Shown piece after piece: positions 57,612 to 64,000 of a stretch of DNA of 64,000 nucleotides (positions within the stretch are counted from its first letter, which is position 1; each line of letters opens with the position of its first letter). Both the position numbers and the translations under genes were made by a program. The DNA comes from Massospora cicadina (taxonomy: Eukaryota; Entomophthoromycota; Entomophthoromycetes; Entomophthorales; Entomophthoraceae): NCBI GenBank assembly GCA_022478985.1, contig JAKSZP010000174.1, forward strand, positions 94,664 through 158,663, read 5' to 3'. The notes under the pieces were generated by a model. The model ran no database searches. It was not told the origin of the DNA and saw only the letters and a list, made by a program, of their open reading frames with translations.

Positions 57612-58981
57612 TGTCATGGAAATGGAAGAAGAAGTTTAGACCAGCCTGCCAGTCAGGATGCGTAAGCACCCAAAAAGCAAGCCAGAATGCCAGAGGCATT
57701 GCTGACTGAATGACTTGATATGGAGCTGGGCATTGGGAAACAATGAAGTGTTGGTGCAGCAACATGGTGAGAATGATCCTGACGACGAACCACACTGAAC
57801 CCACTCCTGACCCAGGGTCTTGCTGCAGGGGGTGGAATCACTGAGATAGTCTCGATGAGATCCTCGGCATATGGAGCCATTTCAACTGGTGTGGCAAGGA
57901 GATGGATTCTCTCGTGCAATTGGTGGACATACGGCCACAAGATCCCCATATATTGCTTCCAGAAGTTAGTGGTAATGGGGTTGTAGAGCCAAAAATATTG
58001 GACTTGCTGAACCCAATCGATGACAGAGGGGGCCATAGTGACCAAAAGTACTGGTAGAGCCCATCCAGTATATGGACTGACAGGCCACCAGGGAAATTCC
58101 ATCAGGGACGTGATCAGAAGAAATAATAAAATTTGTTTAGTTTTTTTGTAAAATTTTATTGAAGGAAAAGGAAGAAAAATTGACCAACAATTTTCTCAGT
58201 GCTAAGCAACTGATTAAACAGTGGTCAACTGGGGTAGTGACGAGCTGGGATCAGGTCCCGCAATTTCAACCTAACAGGAGAATTGTTTAGTAATGGGCGG
58301 GTTTGTTACTTGAGAACTGACATTGCAAAATTTGGCGGTGAACTGAGTCGCTGTCAGTTCAACCTCAAACGTCCAAACTGGGGCTCAGCTACATTTATGA
58401 TGGTTGGCGTGATAGCATTTAGCCCAATGAGCGACAGGAATCCCCCAAGGCCACCCCACATAGGGGTGGGTCCATTTGGTAAGGAATGGGTTTGGAACGC
58501 CCAACCCACCCATGCTCAGTCGCTGAACTGTCCGTTTGGTCAATGGCATCACATCAGCCACAATGCCCGAATTGCCAATATAGGGCTTCAAACCCTCATT
58601 GATGGCGCCCAATGTTAGTTCTATTGGCATATTGATCAAATTGGAACCGTTGGGCGTTCCAGCTGATACCTTAGTCTTCATGCCTATTTGACCATTTGAG
58701 ATTTGGGCATCAGCCAGATTGCCAGTCAAATTAGATCTGACCAATTTCAATTTGACAATCTTGGCGCAGATTTTACTAATTCCCGCAACAGTTCTGCCAA
58801 GGTGAGTGTAGGTACTGGGGGTGGGATCCAAAGCAGAAGAGCTGTTACCCATCGCTCATCTACTATGTGAGCGAGATCGCCCTGAGTAATGAGGGGTACC
58901 ATCATCCTCTTTGGTGTCTTTTTACTCGGGAATGGGAAGATGGCCCGATCAAGAGCCAGGGGACGTTCCCCAGGACTTACA
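57612..58981 (-). repeat. G2 5' LTR
   Basis: 1370 bp. Aligns with 47425-48796 along its length (GCCAGTCAGGATGCGTAAGC, CTCGATGAGATCCTCGGCAT, TGGTAGAGCCCATCCAGTAT). Contains the conserved U3 reading frame. Confidence 0.85.
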
Positions 58982-58986
58982 CTGCC

Positions 58987-60000
58987 CCACCCCATCATTC
59001 TGGGCATGCAATGGTGGCATATTTACTCCACACATTTCAGATCTGGAGGAGGGCCAGGTGATGCTTCACCTCAAGGAACAAGAGCCTATAACATTAGAAT
59101 TCTTTACCTTGGGCAGAAGCAGGTATGGTGAACTTTGTGCACCTAGGGACTGAGAATGAAAAGATACCAGAGGAATTCAGAGACTACAAACACCTATTCC
59201 AGAAGAGCGTCGCCGCCACCTGCGATCCACAGGGCCCCTTTGCATTCTCGTTCAAGTTCAAAGGGGATGCTGAGCTCCCAAAAGGAAGCCCAGTGTACCC
59301 CCTGAACCCCAGTGTGAGGGAAGCCCTAGAACAGTATTTGAAGGATATGTTGGAGTGAGGGATAATTGTGCCCTCAAAATCTCCAGTAATGTCTCCCATC
59401 CTTCTGGCCCCCAAGGCCAATGGCGAGTATCGCCCCTATGTGGACTACCACCGTTTAAATATCATAACTGAAATGGACCTCTATCCCATTCTGCTAATGG
59501 TGAGCATCTCACAGATGATCGCTGGGAGTCAGGTGTTCTCTAAGTTGGACCTATTCGACGCTTTCAACCAAGTGCCAGTTGTACCTGAGCATTAATAGTA
59601 CACGGCATTCAAGTGCCACCTAGGGGTCTATGAGGTCAAGGTTATACCGTTCGGACTTAAGAACGCCCCTACCATTTTTTAAAGGACCATTGACCATGCC
59701 TGGGCGACTTGATTGGGAGATGCTGTGTCGCATATATAAACAACATCTTGGTGTTCTCCAAGTCTCTTAAGATGCACACAGAGGACGTCAAGAAGTTCTT
59801 CAGTGCACTGGACAAGGCTAACCTGCGACTGAAGCCCTCCAAATGCAAGTTTTACAAGGGCTCAGTATCTTTCCTAGGAAACGTTGTATTTGAGAAGGGG
59901 ACATCCATCTGCAAAGATAAGCTGACGGCAGTGAAGGAGTGGGCAGCGCCAACGATAAGACAGGTGTGCGCAGGCTCTTAGGGGTGAAGAATTTCCTAAG
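58987..60000 (+). pseudogene. G1 protease end and reverse transcriptase
   Basis: HPIILGMQWW at 58988 is the C-terminal protease motif preceding RT. 59125-59358 and 59368-59595 read as the RT N-terminus and fingers: FKGDAELPKGSPVYPLNP, SPILLAPKANGEYRPYVDY, KLDLFDAFNQVPV. The catalytic box at about 59730 is YINNILVFS: both Asp of the usual YIDD are Asn, so the enzyme is dead. SKCKFYKGSVSFLGNVVFE follows. Stops interrupt at several points. Confidence 0.8.
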
Positions 60001-60069
60001 GAGATTCACTAAGGACCTCTCAGAAACAGCTTCCCCGCTTACCCAGTTGACCGGGCAAGTCAATTTCTA

Positions 60070-60520
60070 ATGGGGGGAAGAAGAAGAGAGGGCGTTCCAG
60101 GCCATCAAGGAGGCCCTTCTCACAGAGCCAGTCCTAGCGCACCCAGACGCCAATCGCCCATTCATTGTAGAGACAGATGCGTCAAATTTCGCCATTGGGG
60201 CGGTCCTCTTGCAGACAGGGGAGGATGGTTTGGAGCACCTGGTATGCTACTTCAGCAGGAAGATGCTACTGGCGGAAACAAACTACCCTGTCTATGACAA
60301 GGAACTCCTGGCGATTGTCGCAGCACTAGATGAGTGGCAGCATCATCTGTTGTATGAATGCCACCAATTCACAATCTGGGCTGACCACAGGGCTTTGGAG
60401 TTCCACAAGAGCCCCCATAGGATGAACCAAAGACAAGACCGCTGGCACTAGAGCTGTCTCAATACGATTTTAAAATAGAATATAAGCCCAGGGAGAGCAA
60501 CTTACTCCCAGACTTACTTA
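60070..60520 (+). pseudogene. G1 RNase H
   Basis: FIVETDASNFAIGAVLLQ at about 60160-60215 (first Asp), VYDKELLAIVAALDEWQHHL (Glu) and IWADHRALEFH (Asp) at 60290-60405, followed by the tether QYDFKIEYKPRE and NLLPDLLSWDP. Acidic residues are kept, though frames change between segments. Confidence 0.75.
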
Positions 60521-60629
60521 GCTGGGACCCAAAAATGACCTTCGCGAAGGAGGAGCTGGATGAGTTCAACACGGCCATGATACTCCCTCCCCAGGTGTTT
60601 GTATCAATACAGGGGAACGCGCCAACTTA

Positions 60630-62046
60630 ACAGAGAGAATCTGGACATACCAACGATGAACCAAATTTGGAGACACCGTCAGGAGAGAGATAGAGGGAGG
60701 GGACCCCAGAGAAGGCTACAAGAATTTCAGGAAGGAGGGGGGCCTCATCCTGCACCAAGACCGCCTATGGGTCCCGACGCTCAAGCTTCAAACTGAAGTA
60801 ATGGAGTTATGTCATTACCACCCCTGGCGGGACACCCTGGGGTGGGGAAAATGATCGAGCTAATATGCTGGAACTACTCATGACTGGGCCTAGTGGGAAC
60901 AGTAAGAGGGTATACCGTGCACTGCCTTACCTGCACCTGATCAAAGCCATCCCAAAACAAACCCGCAGGGAAGTTAAAACCACTGAAGATCGCCCAAATG
61001 CCATGGACCTCCCTGAGTGTGGATTTTATCACCAGGCTCCCAATATTGGAGGGCTACAATGCGGTCATGGTGGTGGTGGACCAACTAACAAAACATGCTG
61101 AGTTCTTCCCATCCACCTCTAAGGTCACGGTAAAGGACATGGCTGAAATCTTCATGAAGGAGGTCAATGATTGACATGGACTCCCGGATGAGATCATCTC
61201 AGAAAGGGGACCGCAGTTCATCTCCAGGCTCTGGGATCACCTACTGTAAAATATAAAAATTAAACCATGCCTTTCCTCCGCTTACCACCCCCAATCAGAT
61301 GGCCAGATGGAGAGGATCAATCAGACCCTGGAACAGTACCTACGGTGCTACTTCACCATGTGACATGATCATTGGATCAAGTGGCTGAGTATTGCACAGT
61401 TTGCATACAACAACCTGGCGCACTCATCAACTGGAATGTCGCCCTTTTTTGCAAACGATGGGTATCACCCATGGACAGTAGATGGACACACTGGGGGAAA
61501 GAACCCCGCAGCAGATGATTTAGTGACCAGAATGAGGGAAAATTTTGAGACATTGAGAGCCAACCTGGAGAAGGTGGCGGAGGCCCAAAAGAGGAATGCG
61601 GATGCGCATCACTCTGAGGCTCCGCCCCTCAAAGATGGAGATTACATATTGTAAATGCCAAACACTACACACCCCCAGGACAGTGAAGGAAGTTTGGACC
61701 CATCAACCTAGGACCCTACAAGGTCCTTTGACAGATGAATGAGGTGGCGTATGAATTAGAATTACCAGAAGGATCACACGCACATCCAGTTTTGCACGTT
61801 TCACAGCTCAAGAAATATGAAGGACCCATACCAGCAAGGCTGGAGCTGGTCCAGTTGGACAACCCAGGTGAGGCGGAGTACAAGTTGGAGGAGATTCTAG
61901 AAACCAAGATCGCTCGCAAAAAGTGTTGGTACTTGGTAAAATGGGTCAGCTACCTAATAGAAGAATCTTTCTGGCAACATCCGCTGATTTCGCCAACTGT
62001 CCCCAGAAGGTGGAGGAATACTGGGGGCGCAGGGGGCTCTCTCTGA
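60630..62046 (+). pseudogene. G1 integrase and chromodomain
   Basis: Core pieces: MVVVDQLTKHAEFF at about 61067 (first Asp); EIISERGPQFISRLW near 61190, where the second Asp of the usual SDRG is Glu; [20 protein letters not shown] at about 61280-61340 with the catalytic Glu. 61436-61654 is the C-terminal region (MSPFFANDGYHPW). 61735-62046 reads HPVLHVSQLKKYEGP and then a chromodomain YKLEEILETKIARKKCWYLV. Several stops. Confidence 0.8.
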
Positions 62047-62053
62047 AGGGTGA

Positions 62054-63266
62054 TGTGACAGTCAAGGCGCTTCCTAACCACCACATAGCCCCGACCCCCT
62101 AAGGCGGGGATCATGGCTACTAGTAACGTAAATAATATAAATAAAAGCGTAGGGCTCGAGGGCAATGACCCTCAAAAATGGCATTCTGTCGAATCAGATG
62201 CTGGAAAACTGACAAAACCTCAGAGCAAAGGTGGCAAAGGTCGATGTAAATGGTGACTGGGCCAATCAAAGGCCTTCAACCCGAAGTCTAATGAACTAAA
62301 CAATGAGAATGGCAATGGCAAAGGGCAGCCCAGAAAATCAGGGGCTGCCAAGCCAAATTATGCCAAAAACAGAAGCGTCAAGGAATCACAGCATTGGGCA
62401 GCTCAGCAAATCAGGAGCTGCCAAGCTGAATAATACCAAAGGTGGAAGTGTCAAGAATCATGGCATCAGGTAGTTCAGCGAATCAGGAGCTTCCAAGCTG
62501 AATACACCGCTTGACAAAAATATTGATAGCCACAGCGAAGGGCAGCCCAGTGAATCAGGGGCTGCCAGGCTGAATTATCCCAAAAATGAGAATTTTTGTG
62601 ATAAGGTCAACATGAGAATGCTGAGCTCTGATTCATCCCCGATGAACAAAAATATATGTGGAAATGTTTCCATAACGCCACGGGTACCCAACAAATGGTC
62701 TAGAATGGGCCTAGATGGGAATATTGGAGGCTGAGATTCTCAAAATAGGCCCATGAATAGCCCACCACTCGAACATCAATGAATCCCCCCTTGGGTTGGG
62801 ACCATCTAGTACTAAAAAAAATAGCCCACCACCCACAGACTCCGCGGGATCCAATTTCCCCATATCCCCATTCTATAATATAAAAACAACCATGTGAAGG
62901 TGTTTAAGACAACTTCATCTTCTAATGTATCAAATAAAAACCTCAAAAATCGAAAATAAAATTTTGAAATTTCAAAATCATTTATTGAGATTTTAAAGGA
63001 AAACCAGAGATTTTGAGTGAAGAAAATGGACCATTCCTCGGATTTTGACAAAGCTGTCGCCTCTCTGTATGCTCTCTCTGGGGGACAAACTGTCCTCCTC
63101 AGTGTGAGCATCATCATCCTCACCATGTTCCAGGGATACCTAAATCGCTCATCAAGCCAACGAATGAAGGACATAACCACAGCAGCTCTCTCCTGCTTAT
63201 GGGCCCTCACATGGGCCCTCGTGCCCAACTGCTTTGTGGCAATGTGGAAAGACCCCGTTCATCACA
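62054..63266 (+). repeat. G1 3' LTR
   Basis: 1213 bp. It is longer than its partner by about 77 bp, explained by the ultrashort insertion plus its 15-bp duplication and by a 12-bp local duplication (ACATGGGCCCTC). Preceded by GGGGGCTCTCTCTGAAGGG as a weak purine tract. Confidence 0.85.
62756..62834 (+). mobile_element. Ultrashort retroposon copy 4 with 15-bp target duplication
   Basis: A 49-bp insert (62771-62819), beginning GAACATCAATGAATCCCCC and ending GGGACCATCTAGTACTA plus A-run, lies between AATAGCCCACCACTC and AATAGCCCACCACCC. The G1 5' LTR shows the empty site near 45783. The insertion therefore postdates G1. Confidence 0.85.
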
Positions 63267-63311
63267 AAATGAATTATTTGATTTCGTGGTACCCCAAACT
63301 ATGAGGTTCTG

Positions 63312-64000
63312 TAAGTCCTGGGGACCAGCCCTTGCAACTGGATAGGGATCAACACCTCTTCCAGATGAAAAGGGGTCATAAGGCTCCAGTGGACCCTCTG
63401 TCACAGAAGAGCGACCTAGCCCATGTAATAGATGAGCGCTGGGTAACCGCCCTCTCCCCAAAGATACCCCATTCCCACCTCTTCCCCCCTCTTCACCCCT
63501 GGTAAGTTTAATAGAAGGAGTCTGCAGGGAGACTGCGCACACCAGGGGGCATGGACAGGCCCTGGGACCACTTACTCCCCAGAAAAACTATGTTAGAATT
63601 TTGGGGAAACAGCATTTCCCAAAATCGGAGCCCAGCCTGCAAATTCTGGTCTAGGGAGCCGGTCTAGACTGGCCAGCACCAGAAATCAGATCAGGGTATG
63701 GCTCAGATCTTAAATCAGGTGCTTAACGACTTGTACCATCTGCCCAATGCTCTGAAATGGATCCAAGAAGTTCAGATCGCACAAATTGTCTAATTGAGGG
63801 TTTGGCCCAAGTTGCTATCAATCCAAAACAAGGGCCCCTGCCTCCTGGGATGAATCTGGAACACCCAAACCATGTAAACAGGCTAACTCAGATGACTAGG
63901 ACCTGGATTTGTAGTATCAACTTGGTTTGGCCCCAGGAAAGTGCAAAAATTTGCAAAAGTTTTCTTGACTTTGCCAAAATCTGAAGCATCACCCTACCCC
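63312..64000 (+). mobile_element. LTR-like fragment related to the G2 LTR, running off the window
   Basis: Begins TGTAAGTCCTGGGGACC, like G2-family LTRs. It encodes a related stretch (DLAHVIDERWVTAL, versus DLAHIVDERWVTAL in G2). The rest diverges. The open frame at 63757-63984 (MDPRSSDRTNCLIEGLAQVA) could be the start of a gag, but nothing confirms it. Confidence 0.5.

Larger units (their letters stand above)
47425..58981 (-). mobile_element. G2: Ty3 chromovirus nested in G1
   Basis: Minus-strand element with LTRs of about 1.37 kb (57612-58981 as 5' LTR, 47425-48796 as 3' LTR). The flanks CTGTC (47420-47424) and CTGCC (58982-58986) are a 5-bp target duplication with one change, inside the G1 protease region. 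Its pol is split by G3 (51696-56031). Without G3 it is about 7.2 kb. A solo LTR of the same family lies at 43.8 kb. Confidence 0.85.
45080..63266 (+). mobile_element. G1: outermost Ty3 chromovirus of a three-level nest
   Basis: Plus-strand element with LTRs at 45080-46215 and 62054-63266, both TGTGACAG...TCACA. Its interior is split by G2 (47425-58981) after the protease motif and resumes at 58987 with HPIILGMQWW-type sequence, then RT, RNase H, integrase and chromodomain. Without the nested DNA it is about 6.6 kb. The outer flanks CCATG and AAATG match at only 3 of 5 bases, so its target duplication is unproven. Confidence 0.85.

Overview
The window looks like transposon-dense eukaryotic DNA, most likely from a filamentous fungus with a repeat-inflated genome. 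Three things point to a fungus: Ty3-type chromodomain retrotransposons, a LINE with a zinc-knuckle ORF1 and a C-terminal CCHC finger, and one host gene resembling the fungal UPF0658 Golgi membrane protein family with introns of only 35-47 nt. I cannot name the species or phylum. No rRNA, complete tRNA, CRISPR array or bacterial-type operon was seen. Almost every reading frame is broken by stops, so most coding calls are pseudogenes.

Layout. 0-8 kb: broken Ty3 fragments (integrase tail, inverted gag pieces, a gag-protease element on the minus strand, a plus-strand pol relic). 8.07-9.98 kb: an ORF1-only LINE relative with an 11-bp target duplication. 11.3-15.1 kb: a complete but pol-less LTR element. 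16.7-17.8 kb: the only probable host gene. 18.4-20.8 kb: a tandemly duplicated AT-rich repeat unit carrying a tRNA-like SINE and foldback elements. 20.9-26.3 kb: a near full-length LINE (minus). 26.3-30.4 kb: AT-rich repeats in inverted orientation with two more SINEs. 30.5-33.6 kb: two copies of an LTR-bearing repeat, one split by a 1.16-kb solo-LTR-like insertion. 33.8-39.9 kb: a degenerate chromovirus. 40-43.8 kb: another Ty3 relic. 43.8-44.9 kb: a solo LTR. 45.1-63.3 kb: a three-level nest of LTR elements: G1 (plus) holds G2 (minus), which holds G3 (minus). The window ends in a further LTR-like fragment.

How the parts relate. The LINE, the ORF1-only element and the SINEs share a similar 3' end, as expected if one LINE reverse transcriptase serves all three. 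Three gag-protease elements (1.6-4.7 kb, 11.3-15.1 kb and G3) share a primer-binding site and gag but lack reverse transcriptase, so they would depend on an autonomous relative. G3 is the least decayed and carries two protease domains in tandem. Four tiny (20-49 bp) insertions ending in ACCATCTAGTACTA plus A-tail, each with a 13-19 bp target duplication, form a separate and possibly undescribed class of ultrashort retroposon. Together these are the most unusual signals in the window.
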